61,308 nucleotides of DNA from contig JBBQJT010000017.1 in the NCBI GenBank assembly GCA_038326165.1, positions 1 to 61,308 of the forward strand, in the 5' to 3' direction. Under the pieces are notes generated by a model that was given only the letters and a program-made list of their open reading frames with translations, was not told the origin of the DNA and made no database searches. Source of the DNA: JAEUUM01 sp038326165. GTDB taxonomy: Bacteria; Bacteroidota; Bacteroidia; Chitinophagales; Saprospiraceae. Of this stretch, positions 27,672 to 37,108 are shown piece after piece; the first letter of the stretch is position 1; each line of letters begins with the position of its first letter. Both the position numbers and the translations under genes were made by a program.

Positions 27672-29047
27672 TATTTCAAAGATTTAATGGGTGGTTTGTC
27701 CTTAAAGTTCTTATCCCCAACTGGTGTATCAGAATAAAAATCAGGTGGAAATCCATTCAGCTGACGCCAAATTTCAAAATATACTGGAACAGTTCCCAAT
27801 AACAGAATTCCATTGGCCCCACTACCGGGACGCAATGCTTTTGGCCAAGGTTCATCATCAGCATCTTGGGCAATCAATAAACGAAATTCACCATTTTTGT
27901 TGGCAATATTATCAATTGCAACAACCTTACCCGCAAAAGTTCCAAAGGTTAATTGCGGCCATCCGCTGAATACCAACGCAGGCCATCCATCAAATAGGAA
28001 TCGTGCTTTTGAACCAATTTTGACTAATGGCAAATCCATAGGCTTTATGAATAATTCCACCGCCAACTCATAAACTGCTGGCAGAATACTTAACAGTTCA
28101 TCTCCTGATTTTACTACTTCCCCAATACCTGGTATAAACACCTTGGTGATATAGCAATCCTGTTGTGCTCTAATGGTTCTGTTTTCAGCTCGAACAGAAA
28201 ACTTTGAAAACTCGGAGTTCATTTTAGTAACGTCAGCCTCTGCATCATATTGACTGGCTAGTGTACTGAAACGTTCAGACCTGGATTTGGCAATTTTATC
28301 GTCGTAATCACTTTGTATTGAATTGATTTCTATTCTGGCGTTGAGAAGTTCATTTTTAGCTTCCAACCATTTATTCTCAGCACTCAATCGTTTTGCAGCA
28401 GTTTCACGAACCCGTATTTCCAATCTTTCAAGGTCCACCAATGATCGGACTCCTTGGGTGTACATTGTTTTCAAACGATCGAATTGTTTCAATATATTAT
28501 CTGCCTCTGTTATGGAGGCAATATAGTTGATACTGTCAGATTGAACCTTAAGTTTTCCTTGCTTTACTTTGTTTCTGGCTTGTTCCAGATTGAGCAATCT
28601 ATTGGCCTCCAATGCTTGAACTTGCCTAGTCAATGCTTCAGCTTTAGAGCTATAACTTGAAACGGATGCTTCTTTTGCTTTTGCTTGCATGCTTGTACGT
28701 TCTATCAATTTGGGGTCAAAGTATTCATCTTTAACCTCAGAAACTTCAACTATAGGATCACCTTTTTTGACAAGTTGACCTTCCTGAACGTACCATTTTT
28801 CAATTCTGCCCGGAATAGTTGCTTGAATACTTTGAGGTCTTTGTTCTGGCTTTAAAGAGTTTACCTTACCTTTGGCGTTTATATTTTGTGTCCATGGCAT
28901 GAAAAGCAAAATCAGAAAAACTACAAATAAGCCAATCATCCATTTTGCAAAAGATCTAGATGAATCAATTTTCATTACTTGATTGTAGCTTTCCGTTTTC
29001 TCTATATCTACTCCCTCCCAAATAGAGTCCCCTTTTTTATTAGGCAT
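27671..29047 (-). CDS. HlyD-family membrane fusion protein (exporter adaptor)
   Basis: A 458-residue periplasmic adaptor. One transmembrane segment at about 33-52 (WMIGLFVVFLILLFM) anchors it in the inner membrane. A biotinyl-lipoyl-like half motif follows (IPGRIEKWYVQEGQLVKKGD, about 78-97). A long coiled-coil hairpin spans about 115-275 (KAKEASVSSYSSKAEALTRQ), with the second half of the lipoyl domain after it (IGEVVKSGDELLSILP). The protein links the ABC permease to the TolC channel. It lies 24 bases after the ABC gene and overlaps the TolC gene. The cargo is not identified: no RTX or bacteriocin gene is nearby. Confidence 0.9.
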   Translation of the reverse strand: MPNKKGDSIWEGVDIEKTESYNQVMKIDSSRSFAKWMIGLFVVFLILLFMPWTQNINAKGKVNSLKPEQRPQSIQATIPGRIEKWYVQEGQLVKKGDPIVEVSEVKDEYFDPKLIERTSMQAKAKEASVSSYSSKAEALTRQVQALEANRLLNLEQARNKVKQGKLKVQSDSINYIASITEADNILKQFDRLKTMYTQGVRSLVDLERLEIRVRETAAKRLSAENKWLEAKNELLNARIEINSIQSDYDDKIAKSRSERFSTLASQYDAEADVTKMNSEFSKFSVRAENRTIRAQQDCYITKVFIPGIGEVVKSGDELLSILPAVYELAVELFIKPMDLPLVKIGSKARFLFDGWPALVFSGWPQLTFGTFAGKVVAIDNIANKNGEFRLLIAQDADDEPWPKALRPGSGANGILLLGTVPVYFEIWRQLNGFPPDFYSDTPVGDKNFKDKPPIKSLK

Positions 29048-29071
29048 ATTTAAGTCTATTTTAAGTTAGGA

Positions 29072-30796
29072 TTAATGATAAATTTCATGAAAACAATTGT
29101 GCTGAGATACTTTTTCAAACGGTCCAACGTCCACTATCCTTCCATTGCTCATGATCCATACATGATCACATTTCTTTGCAACTTCTGAGTCGTTGGACAC
29201 CATTAATAAAGTCCATTGTTTTTCTCTATCTGTCAAATAATTAAGAATGCTTGTCTTTTCACTTTGCTGTAACTTAGAAAAGAATTCTTCAATGATCAAC
29301 AAATGGGGATTGGTCACAATACTTCTGGCAAGTATTATTTTACGGACAACACTACCCGGCAACCTGGCTCCTTTTGGCTGCAGAATGGTATCATATCCTT
29401 CTGGCAAAGTCTGGATAAAGTCAGTAAGGTGAACAGCATTAGATACCTTTACCACTTCCTTGATGTCTATGTCTTTATGACCTGCTGTAATATTATCCAT
29501 CAATGACCCTATAAAAATATCATCTACGGCACTGTAATCACCAATGTAAGTGCGTAAATCAAAGATGTTAATATTCTTCCGAGGGAGTCCATTGTAATTG
29601 AGCAATCCTGTAAAATTTTCAAACAAACCGTTCAATATTCTAACCAGAGTAGTTTTACCTGATCCGCTGTAACCTGATATACAAATTCTCTCACCTTTAT
29701 GAACGTGAAAAGACAGCTTCTCAATAACTGGACTGGATGAATTTGAAAACTTATAACTCAATTCTCTGGCTTCTATTTCAATTCCTTTATCGCCCAATAT
29801 TTTCTTGAACTCCACACCCTTTTCCTGCTCGATGCTTAAATCCGTGAAAAAACCAATTTTTTCCAATGAGGTGAGTAAGTCATATAATACTTCCATACCT
29901 GTGACCAATTTTTCAGCGGATGCAATGATCAATATAATAATGATTTCTGATGCAACAAACTGGCCTAAGTTTATCTGGTTGTTGATAACCAGAACTGAAC
30001 CTAGAATCAACAAACCACCTGTGATGATTACCTTAAAGCCTATTATACTAGAAAATTGAAATAGCAACACCTTGTAGTGACTCTTTCTAGCCTTAAGGTA
30101 TCCGTTGACCAATTCATCCACTTTGCTTACGGGCAAGGAACTCCGTCCTGCCAACTTGAAAGAATTCATAGTTCGAGCCAATTCCTCCAACCAGTGCGCA
30201 GTTTTGTACTTATAATTGGATTCTTCAAGGCTGGTATTCAATCCTCGTCTAAAGGTAATTTGAAATATTATCGCTATCAAAACGACAAAAGTCAAACTGA
30301 ATATGATGAATGATGGATGATAAAGTGACAATAGAATAAGTCCAAAAAGGATCTCCAATGCGGCAGTAGAGAAATCAGTCAGCACCTTTGGCAATGCCTT
30401 TTGCACACTTGCAACATCGAAAAACCTATTAACCAGTTCTGGTGGATGTTCATTCAATATATCTTCCGATTTCAGCCTTGGAATTCGCAATGCAAATTCA
30501 AAACTTACTCTTGCAAATATTTTTTGCTGGATAGCCTCCGTAATATTGAATTGCATTATCTTGAGAATTCCGGAAAAAGCAGCACCCATTACAACCACAA
30601 AGGTCAGAAGTGCCCAAGACGATGAAATCTGTCCACCCGCAATCAGAGCTACAATTGCTTGGATACCCAATGGCAATGCCAAGGTAATTATACCATTCAA
30701 TAATGCATAAACATATATAAAACCTATGTCTTTCCTGTCTTGTGCTATTAATTTCCACAATCTAGCGAAAGCATTTCCTTGAATTGTTGCGCCCAT
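29072..30796 (-). CDS. Export-type ABC protein (permease-ATPase fusion) with non-canonical ATPase motifs
   Basis: A 574-residue half-transporter. Residues about 20-320 form the six-helix membrane domain; residues 335-574 are the nucleotide-binding domain. Walker A is intact (GYSGSGKT, 375-382). The other motifs depart from the rule: the Q-loop reads YSAVDDI near 421 without Gln; the signature LSGGQ is replaced by LPGSV (479-483); Walker B ends IIEEFF with Glu503 in place of Asp, while Glu504 is kept; the H-loop reads SNDSE, with Asn535 in place of His. No C39 peptidase domain precedes the permease. Its position before hlyD- and tolC-like genes marks it as a type I-like exporter. The ATG at 30796 was preferred to a TTG at 30814. 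Confidence 0.88.
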   Translation of the reverse strand: MGATIQGNAFARLWKLIAQDRKDIGFIYVYALLNGIITLALPLGIQAIVALIAGGQISSSWALLTFVVVMGAAFSGILKIMQFNITEAIQQKIFARVSFEFALRIPRLKSEDILNEHPPELVNRFFDVASVQKALPKVLTDFSTAALEILFGLILLSLYHPSFIIFSLTFVVLIAIIFQITFRRGLNTSLEESNYKYKTAHWLEELARTMNSFKLAGRSSLPVSKVDELVNGYLKARKSHYKVLLFQFSSIIGFKVIITGGLLILGSVLVINNQINLGQFVASEIIIILIIASAEKLVTGMEVLYDLLTSLEKIGFFTDLSIEQEKGVEFKKILGDKGIEIEARELSYKFSNSSSPVIEKLSFHVHKGERICISGYSGSGKTTLVRILNGLFENFTGLLNYNGLPRKNINIFDLRTYIGDYSAVDDIFIGSLMDNITAGHKDIDIKEVVKVSNAVHLTDFIQTLPEGYDTILQPKGARLPGSVVRKIILARSIVTNPHLLIIEEFFSKLQQSEKTSILNYLTDREKQWTLLMVSNDSEVAKKCDHVWIMSNGRIVDVGPFEKVSQHNCFHEIYH

Positions 30797-31123
30797 AAAA
30801 TTTATTGTTCCCAATTATTTCCATTCCGGATGCAAACCCTTGGACTAAAACTGATATCAGCACCTAAACAGATTAGGGCCTTAGAGGTTGAAGAATATTT
30901 TAAGAAATTACAAAAATTACAATTTTCTTAACTTTTTGGTTTCTTATCGGGTGGAAAGATACTAGCGGGAACTTTACATAGCCAAACAATCGATGTCGTA
31001 TCTGCACAAATTAGATGATATTCTTAAAACTCGAACATTTTTTCATTGGCTTAATACAAAAATAGGTGCCTGCCAGAATAAAAGCAGTCACCTATTGTTA
31101 AATCGATCCTGAGCAAATAATTA
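30797..31123. other. Gene-free stretch upstream of the exporter operon
   Basis: About 325 bp holding the presumed promoter of the exporter operon (minus strand). An A/T-rich imperfect inverted repeat (TTAAGAAA ... TTTCTTAA) lies at about 30900-30931. I see no TAnnTTTG match on the minus strand and no gene. Confidence 0.45.
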
Positions 31124-31696
31124 TTATAAAGTGGCAGGTCTGCACCTGACCGTCATGGTTGATGTTTCAATCAATCCTGCAAAATTTTCAGCGATTACCG
31201 TGAAAATAACGACACCATCAGCAAGCGCTCCAGATCTACAACTCATCATGTTTTCAATATTCAATTCTTTGTCACTCCATGATTTCAAAGCACAATTGGT
31301 AAAAGCAAAATCTTGCATTCTTTCTATCTCGCTACCGTCCAATATAATTATCCCTGCTCCATTTCTGCATCGGGAGGAGGTTCTGTAAATGAATTTCAAG
31401 CTTTTAATTCCACTTTCATTATCTGTGGCATCAACATAGACTCCATAATTGAGTCCAAGTGCAATGGTGGCATCAACGCCCGCTGATGGATCGGATACTA
31501 TTGCAATACTACTTGTAGCAGTTGTAGTTCCTGTGTTGCCGCTGGAAAAGCTCCATTGAAAAGTAGGCTTGCTTGTATCCGTTCTGAGGATTTTGACTAA
31601 CTTTGGATCGTTGCACTCGTTACATACGGGATCGCAAGACGATACAATGAACAAAATTGCAATTACAGCGGTTAAAGGCACAAATTGTTTTTTCAT
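31124..31696 (-). CDS. Lipoprotein of unknown function
   Basis: A 190-residue protein beginning with a lipoprotein signal (MKKQFVPLTAVIAILFIVSSC, lipid Cys21), followed by a small Cys-rich start (CDPVCNEC). The mature part is beta-rich, with Ser/Thr/Gly stretches and scattered cysteines (SSRCRNGAG, FTNCALKSW, MMSCRSGA, VRCRPATL), suggesting a disulphide-bonded Ig-like fold such as GVDATDNESGIKSLKF-type domains. I do not recognise a family. A frame open to 31963 exists, but the ATG at 31696 is the start that gives a signal. It faces the FAD protein gene, with about 100 bases between them. Confidence 0.75.
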   Translation of the reverse strand: MKKQFVPLTAVIAILFIVSSCDPVCNECNDPKLVKILRTDTSKPTFQWSFSSGNTGTTTATSSIAIVSDPSAGVDATIALGLNYGVYVDATDNESGIKSLKFIYRTSSRCRNGAGIIILDGSEIERMQDFAFTNCALKSWSDKELNIENMMSCRSGALADGVVIFTVIAENFAGLIETSTMTVRCRPATL

Positions 31697-31799
31697 AAAA
31701 TAGTTTTTTGGGTTTAGTTCTATTAAAGGTACTATTTTAACGATCAACTGAAATAATAATTTGTTACCCACCATATCAGTTAATTTAAACTTCGTAAAA

Positions 31800-33056
31800 G
31801 TGGTAGAAAATGATATTGTGATTGTTGGAGGAGGAGCTTCAGGTTTTTTTGCCGCAGGGGTAATTGCCAAGAAAATGCCCAATGCCAGCATTATAATTTT
31901 GGAACGTGGCCAGCAAGTGATGGAAAAAATCCGAATTTCGGGAGGAGGTCGTTGCAATGTCACTCATGCCTGTTTTGAGCCTTCCCAACTGATTCAAGCT
32001 TATCCAAGGGGAAATAGGGAATTACTGGGGCCTTTCAATCACTTTGCCTGTGGTGACACCATCGAATGGTTGGAGCAATTGGGTGTGCATTTAAAAATTG
32101 AAGAGGATGGCAGAATGTTCCCAACTTCAGATAAATCGCAAACAATCATCGATGCCCTTTGGAAAGCTGCACATTCTGGTAAGCTCAAAGTTATGAATGG
32201 CCTCAGAGTAACTTCCATCAAAAAACTCAATCAGGATTGGCTGATTGAAACTCCCGAAAATCAATTCAAATCCAAATTTTGTATTGTTGCCTCCGGCAGT
32301 TCAGCAGGCGTTTGGGCTATACTTTCATCCTTGGGCCACCATATTGTCCCGGCAGTTCCTTCCTTGTTTTCATTCCACATCAAGGATCCTAAATTTCATG
32401 CATTGAGTGGTATTTCATGCCAGGAAGTAGCTGTATCTATCCTCTCCCAAAACAAAAAAGACCATATTCAAACCTCTGGGCCTATATTGATAACGCATCA
32501 GGGGGTAAGCGGTCCGGCTGTCTTAAAATTATCTGCCTGGGCTGCCAGGGAATTTCATGAAATGCAGTATAAAACTGATATCGTCATCAATTGGGTTTAT
32601 CCTCTAGAAGACTCAGATGTGGAAGATATATTGACCCAATTCAGGAAGCAAAGTGGATCGAAAAATACGGATACCAATAAATTATTTCATGAAATACCAA
32701 CCAGACTTTGGAAATACCTTCTAGAAAAATCAGGATGTACGGGTCTCAGATATGCAGACATGACCAAGAATCAATGTGAACATTTGATAAATGTGATCTC
32801 CAAAGATGTGCATACCGTATCGGGAAAATCTACTTTTAAGGAAGAATTCGTTACTGCTGGTGGACTTGACTTACGTGAAATAAACACCAAGTCATTTGAA
32901 AGCAAATTGCATCCCGGTTTGTTTGTAGTGGGTGAGGCTTTGAATATTGATGCCATAACAGGAGGCTATAACTTTCAATCGGCATGGACCACTGGATGGC
33001 TTGCAGCACATAAGATTATTGGAGAACTGGAGAAAGTAGAAATCAACAGCATCTGA
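31800..33056 (+). CDS. BaiN/YhiN-family FAD-dependent oxidoreductase
   Basis: A 418-residue flavoprotein of the HI0933/YhiN/BaiN type. The N-terminal dinucleotide-binding motif is IVGGGASGFFAAG (about residues 7-19). The second family motif, RISGGGRCNVTH, is near 55, and the C-terminal FAD-binding GEALNIDAITGGYNFQ is near 375. Members reduce double bonds or have unknown substrates; BaiN acts on bile acids in gut bacteria, which cannot be assumed here. No ATG lies in the right place. I chose GTG at 31800; a TTG at 31761 would add 13 residues. It appears monocistronic. Confidence 0.88.
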   Translation: MVENDIVIVGGGASGFFAAGVIAKKMPNASIIILERGQQVMEKIRISGGGRCNVTHACFEPSQLIQAYPRGNRELLGPFNHFACGDTIEWLEQLGVHLKIEEDGRMFPTSDKSQTIIDALWKAAHSGKLKVMNGLRVTSIKKLNQDWLIETPENQFKSKFCIVASGSSAGVWAILSSLGHHIVPAVPSLFSFHIKDPKFHALSGISCQEVAVSILSQNKKDHIQTSGPILITHQGVSGPAVLKLSAWAAREFHEMQYKTDIVINWVYPLEDSDVEDILTQFRKQSGSKNTDTNKLFHEIPTRLWKYLLEKSGCTGLRYADMTKNQCEHLINVISKDVHTVSGKSTFKEEFVTAGGLDLREINTKSFESKLHPGLFVVGEALNIDAITGGYNFQSAWTTGWLAAHKIIGELEKVEINSI

Positions 33057-33158
33057 AGTTTTTACTAAAGCCAAACTCAATCATTATAATTTAAGATGCA
33101 AACGCAAGTGGAAATACTTCTAAAAAAGCACTCTCCCGAGCGGATTTTGGTCAAAGCT

Positions 33159-33881
33159 TTATTTCTCCTTAATCAACAGCTGGAAACCATTTCCGTGAAT
33201 GTTGACAATTTCGATATTGGCGTCATGACGTAGATACTTTCTTAGCTTAGTTATGAACACATCCATACTTCTTGCTGTGAAATAGTTGTCTTCACCCCAA
33301 ATCCTGGTCAAAGCTTCGGTTCTTGTCAAGACATCATTGATTTTTTTAGAGAACAATGCGAGCAGGTGAGCTTCTTTAGGAGAAAGTTTGAAAACCACTT
33401 CATCATCTATCGCTGTGCTGCCTTTATAGGTAAGGATACGCAAAGGATAATTGAAATGATAATCCCCTACTTCAAATTCTTTGATGTTATCACTTGGATC
33501 AGGCTTGGGCATTTGGCGCTTTAAAATGGCCTGAATTCGCAACAATAACTCTTCGCTCACAAAAGGCTTTGTTATATAGTCATCTGCTCCTATTTTGAAG
33601 CCTTGCAGTACGTCATCCTTCATGGTTCTTGCAGTAAGAAAAACCAATGGCACTTCAGCATCCCGTTCTCTTATTTCACGACCGAGCGTAAAACCATCTT
33701 TTTTAGGCATCATCACATCAAGAATACATAAGTCATACTTGTTCTTGCGGAATTTATCCCATCCTTGAAATCCATCAGATGCCAGTGTCACTTCATAGTC
33801 ATTCATTTCAAGGTAAGACCTTAGAACATCACCAAAATTGTCGTCATCTTCAACGAGTAATATGCGCATTTTCCTTTCCAT
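33159..33881 (-). CDS. rprY: OmpR-family response regulator, RprY-like
   Basis: A 240-residue two-domain regulator. The receiver domain (1-120) has the acidic pocket EDDD (11-14), the phosphorylated Asp55 in CILDVMMPK, and Lys105 in ITKPF. The winged-helix DNA-binding domain follows, with SPKEAHLLALF and ARSMDVFITKLRKYL near the C-terminus. The spacing and wording of the last block closely resemble RprY of Bacteroides, as I remember that family; this supports the symbol but is not proof. It lies 36 bases after the kinase gene, so the pair is one operon. Candidate targets include the divergent PDZ gene. Confidence 0.9.
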   Translation of the reverse strand: MERKMRILLVEDDDNFGDVLRSYLEMNDYEVTLASDGFQGWDKFRKNKYDLCILDVMMPKKDGFTLGREIRERDAEVPLVFLTARTMKDDVLQGFKIGADDYITKPFVSEELLLRIQAILKRQMPKPDPSDNIKEFEVGDYHFNYPLRILTYKGSTAIDDEVVFKLSPKEAHLLALFSKKINDVLTRTEALTRIWGEDNYFTARSMDVFITKLRKYLRHDANIEIVNIHGNGFQLLIKEK

Positions 33882-33917
33882 AATAGTGAGACGTTTAGAG
33901 TGTTAATTAGGTTACAT

Positions 33918-35441
33918 TTAATTATTGTCCGACTTAGATTGTCGATGTTTAAATAAAAGGATAAAAGAAGATCCCTTGCCTGGTTCACTGTACACATCAA
34001 CCACTCCACCATGAGCCATCATCATTGCTTTGACATAACTTAGTCCCAAGCCAAATCCTTTTACATCATGAATATTTCCGGTAGGCACCCTATAGAAACG
34101 ATCAAAAATCAATCTTCTTGCTTCTTTCGAAATTCCCACTCCATTATCCTTAACGGTTACTTCCACACCTCCTTCTACATCACGAGTTGACACAAGGATA
34201 TGTGGATGCTCAGGAGAATATTTATTGGCATTATCCAGTAGATTATAAATGATATTGGATATGTGGGTTTGATCAGCTTCAATGGTTGATTCATTTGCAG
34301 CCAGCTCCATTACAATTTCTCCACCTTTCTTTTCAACTTGAATATTAATGTTGGTGACTGCCTGTTCGATGATTTCATGCAGATTAACCGAATTGAATTT
34401 CAGATTCATATCCCTATTTTCAATCATCGCCATTTGCAGAACTTTTTCTACTTGGGTATGCATTCTTCTATTCTCCTGTTTGATGATGTCTACAAATCTC
34501 CTAACCTTCGCAGGATCTGAACTTATCTGTGGACTATTGATTGAATCAGCGGCAAGAGAGATGGTTGCTATTGGAGTTTTGAATTCATGAGTCATATTGT
34601 TGATGAAATCATTTTTCATTTCACCCAATTTCTTCTGACGGAATATCACCCAAACTGTATAGACAAATCCTGCCATGATAATCATCATAAGGAGAGTCAA
34701 CAATGTTACGTTCAAGCCAATATTTCCCCAGATTGCTGTAATTTCATTTGGAAAAAATAGGGTAAGCAGCCCTGGATAATTTTGTCCGATGCCAAATAAC
34801 TGAACCTGATATTTGGATTTAGACAAATGGTCCTCGCCTCCTAATTGAAACATACCCGAGGCTTGGGCACCTACCACATAATGGTTATCGGTGATAATAA
34901 ATTGCTTTTGTGCCTGATCTATGACTCCATAATTATAGGGAATAGAGATCCCAACATTGTGCAATTCTTCGGCCAATATTCTGTCTAAGTCTGGAAGATT
35001 GATGCGCTCTGACAATGGGTAGGAATTTCTGAGTCGGTTAGTGTTAACAATACGATTGTACTTCACCCACCGCCCGAATTGACATTTCCTGCACATGCAA
35101 TCATTTTCTTCAATCAACTGCTTGCTGAACTGATCATCAGGCAAGGTGTATTGATGTTCAACTACGAACTCATCTACATTTTCTGAATTATTTTCAACAG
35201 ACTCGGTTGCTTGTTGCTCAAGGAAATTGGCTTCATAGCCATTGACATAATTTAAAGCTTGGTCATTTTCGATAACTTGCAGTCGTTCAGCCACTTTATT
35301 CAAGGCTGCAAATGCATTGGTATGAAAACGTTCTTTACTGATATTGAGTGATGAACTTACCCAATTGATCTGAATCCACACGATGCCGATCAAGGCAAGT
35401 GACATCAACACAATGATAAATATGATGGTACGTCTATTCAT
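33918..35441 (-). CDS. Membrane sensor histidine kinase with Cys cluster in the sensor domain
   Basis: A 507-residue kinase, partner of the downstream RprY-like regulator. Transmembrane segments lie at about 5-27 (IIFIIVLMSLALIGIVWIQI) and 240-267. The periplasmic part of about 210 residues contains C115-M-C117-R-K-C120, unusual for an extracytoplasmic sensor. The phosphoacceptor His285 is in THEFKTPIA. The catalytic domain has the N-box DNANKYSPEHP, then DNGVGIS and GFGLGLSYVK. The ATG at 35441 was chosen over one at 35480 because it begins just before TM1. The cysteines could bind a metal or form disulphides; nothing in the sequence decides between these. Confidence 0.9.
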   Translation of the reverse strand: MNRRTIIFIIVLMSLALIGIVWIQINWVSSSLNISKERFHTNAFAALNKVAERLQVIENDQALNYVNGYEANFLEQQATESVENNSENVDEFVVEHQYTLPDDQFSKQLIEENDCMCRKCQFGRWVKYNRIVNTNRLRNSYPLSERINLPDLDRILAEELHNVGISIPYNYGVIDQAQKQFIITDNHYVVGAQASGMFQLGGEDHLSKSKYQVQLFGIGQNYPGLLTLFFPNEITAIWGNIGLNVTLLTLLMMIIMAGFVYTVWVIFRQKKLGEMKNDFINNMTHEFKTPIATISLAADSINSPQISSDPAKVRRFVDIIKQENRRMHTQVEKVLQMAMIENRDMNLKFNSVNLHEIIEQAVTNINIQVEKKGGEIVMELAANESTIEADQTHISNIIYNLLDNANKYSPEHPHILVSTRDVEGGVEVTVKDNGVGISKEARRLIFDRFYRVPTGNIHDVKGFGLGLSYVKAMMMAHGGVVDVYSEPGKGSSFILLFKHRQSKSDNN

Positions 35442-35565
35442 TTTCGGATTAAAGAACGAAACTACGACACAATTGTACATACTTCAAAACCAAGTAGTTC
35501 CGTTATTGACTAAGTTTTAACCTTGTATTAACTATTTCATAACTACTTAAGCTCACAACAAATTA

Positions 35566-35573
35566 TAATTTTG
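35566..35573 (+). promoter_or_regulatory. -7 promoter element of the PDZ gene
   Basis: TAATTTTG matches TAnnTTTG, 30 bases before ATG 35604. The -33 region does not show a clear TTG, so an activator such as the adjacent response regulator may be needed; that last point is inference. Confidence 0.45.
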
Positions 35574-35603
35574 CTTCAAATACATCAATCATCCCATAAT
35601 TTT

Positions 35604-36848
35604 ATGAAAAAATTCAAACAAAGATCATTGCTCGGATTAATAGGTTTATCCATTTCTTTATTGCTTTCTTTTACCTCCGATGCCCAAAACACTCAGATAA
35701 AGGAACAAAAAGTTGAAATTACGATTGAGAAGAAAGACGCAAAAGGTAATTCTACAATCAAAAAAATCATCAAAAATGATGGCAATTATACAACGGCAGA
35801 GATAGATAAAATGCTTGCTGACTTAAGTAAAGAGAATCCCGGTGCAACAGTGAAAGTAAGTGTAGAAGAGACTGAAAGAATCATCGATGAACCAAAAAAT
35901 ACAACTCGTAAAATAATTATTGACAAAAGAGCAAAAGGCGAAGACGATCAAGAAATAGAAATAAGTATCAATGGTGAAAAAATAACCTTGGACGATTCTA
36001 CCAAAGTTATGCTTTTTGAAAATGATGAAAGTGGAAGCTGGATCGACAAATCCCCATTGGATATTTTTAAATCTCTTGAAGGAGACAGCCTGATAGTCGA
36101 GTTAAGAAAATTAGAATCCAGATTGAATGACGGCTATTCAAGAATGCTGAATCCTAAGGCTTTTATGGGAATCGAAGCTGGTGAAAATGATAAAGATGGT
36201 CTAAAAATAGGAGAAATCGTTAAAAATAGCCCCGCTGAAACGGCAGGATTAATGAAAGGAGATATTATTTTGAGTCTCGATGGTGTTGCCATAAAAGAAT
36301 TTAATGATGTTCGTAAATTGATAGGAGAGCGCAAACCTGGAGATGTCATCGATGTGAACATCAAGAGAGGCAGCCTTGTTGACAATAAAAAAGTAACACT
36401 TGGCTCCCAAAAGTCTAATAATGTAGATTCAGATGATCGCAGCTTTCAATTTAACAACAGAAACCCTAGAGAATTAAACGATGATATAAGAATAGAGCGT
36501 GTTGAACCTAATAATTCTGATAGAAGAAGACTAAACATAAAACCTTTCAATTTCCGCAATATGGATAATGATAAGGTTCAATTGGGCGTTCAGATCGAAA
36601 AGGTATCAAAAGGTGTATTGGTCACTAATGTAATTGATGGCAGTGCTGCCTATCATGTAGGACTCAGAAATGGCGATATCATTACTAAGTTGGACAAAAA
36701 AATAATTAGAAATGAAGACGACCTGATCAACGAAGTAAACAGACATGCTCCCGGTGATGAAGTGAAAATCACCTTTATTCGTGATGGCAAAAGAAAAACT
36801 GCCACAGCTCGTTTGGGATCAGCAGCAGGTGGCTTGAGGTTTGGATAA
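35604..36848 (+). CDS. Secreted protein with two PDZ domains
   Basis: A 414-residue periplasmic protein. A signal peptide (SLLGLIGLSISLLLSF, cleaved after SDAQ) leads to a charged beta-rich region of about 150 residues. PDZ 1 covers about residues 175-255 (MGIEAGEN, NSPAETAGLMKGDIILSLDG) and PDZ 2 about 320-405 (LGVQIEKV, DGSAAYHVGLRNGDIITKLD). No trypsin-like or S41 protease domain is present, so it is not DegP or a C-terminal processing protease. PDZ pairs bind protein C-termini. It is divergent from the kinase-regulator pair, with 162 bases between them, which suggests an envelope-stress circuit. The ATG at 35604 begins the signal; the frame is open to a TTG at 35571. Confidence 0.85.
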   Translation: MKKFKQRSLLGLIGLSISLLLSFTSDAQNTQIKEQKVEITIEKKDAKGNSTIKKIIKNDGNYTTAEIDKMLADLSKENPGATVKVSVEETERIIDEPKNTTRKIIIDKRAKGEDDQEIEISINGEKITLDDSTKVMLFENDESGSWIDKSPLDIFKSLEGDSLIVELRKLESRLNDGYSRMLNPKAFMGIEAGENDKDGLKIGEIVKNSPAETAGLMKGDIILSLDGVAIKEFNDVRKLIGERKPGDVIDVNIKRGSLVDNKKVTLGSQKSNNVDSDDRSFQFNNRNPRELNDDIRIERVEPNNSDRRRLNIKPFNFRNMDNDKVQLGVQIEKVSKGVLVTNVIDGSAAYHVGLRNGDIITKLDKKIIRNEDDLINEVNRHAPGDEVKITFIRDGKRKTATARLGSAAGGLRFG

Positions 36849-37108
36849 GATGAAGTAAATAGCTCTAAACAATAGATTGTCCCAGTAAATAATTTAGTTG
36901 AGGAGTTGACTCTTTGGTATAAAAGAAGAAGGCTTGATTTAATAACCAGCATGATTTACTGCTTCCAATTGTGCAGAAAAACCTCAACCATTATCCATTA
37001 TACATTATGCCCGATTTTAAACTCCGATCATTCTCAGAGCTAATTAAGGCAACAAAAAGAGAATGTAGTTCATGGCAAAGCGAGCTGTAACACGCTATAA
37101 AGAAAATC

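Noticed and set aside
26205..30796. A complete RTX toxin or bacteriocin secretion locus
   Set aside because: The exporter trio is present, but no RTX repeat protein, double-glycine leader peptide or C39 peptidase domain is found nearby. The cargo stays unknown.
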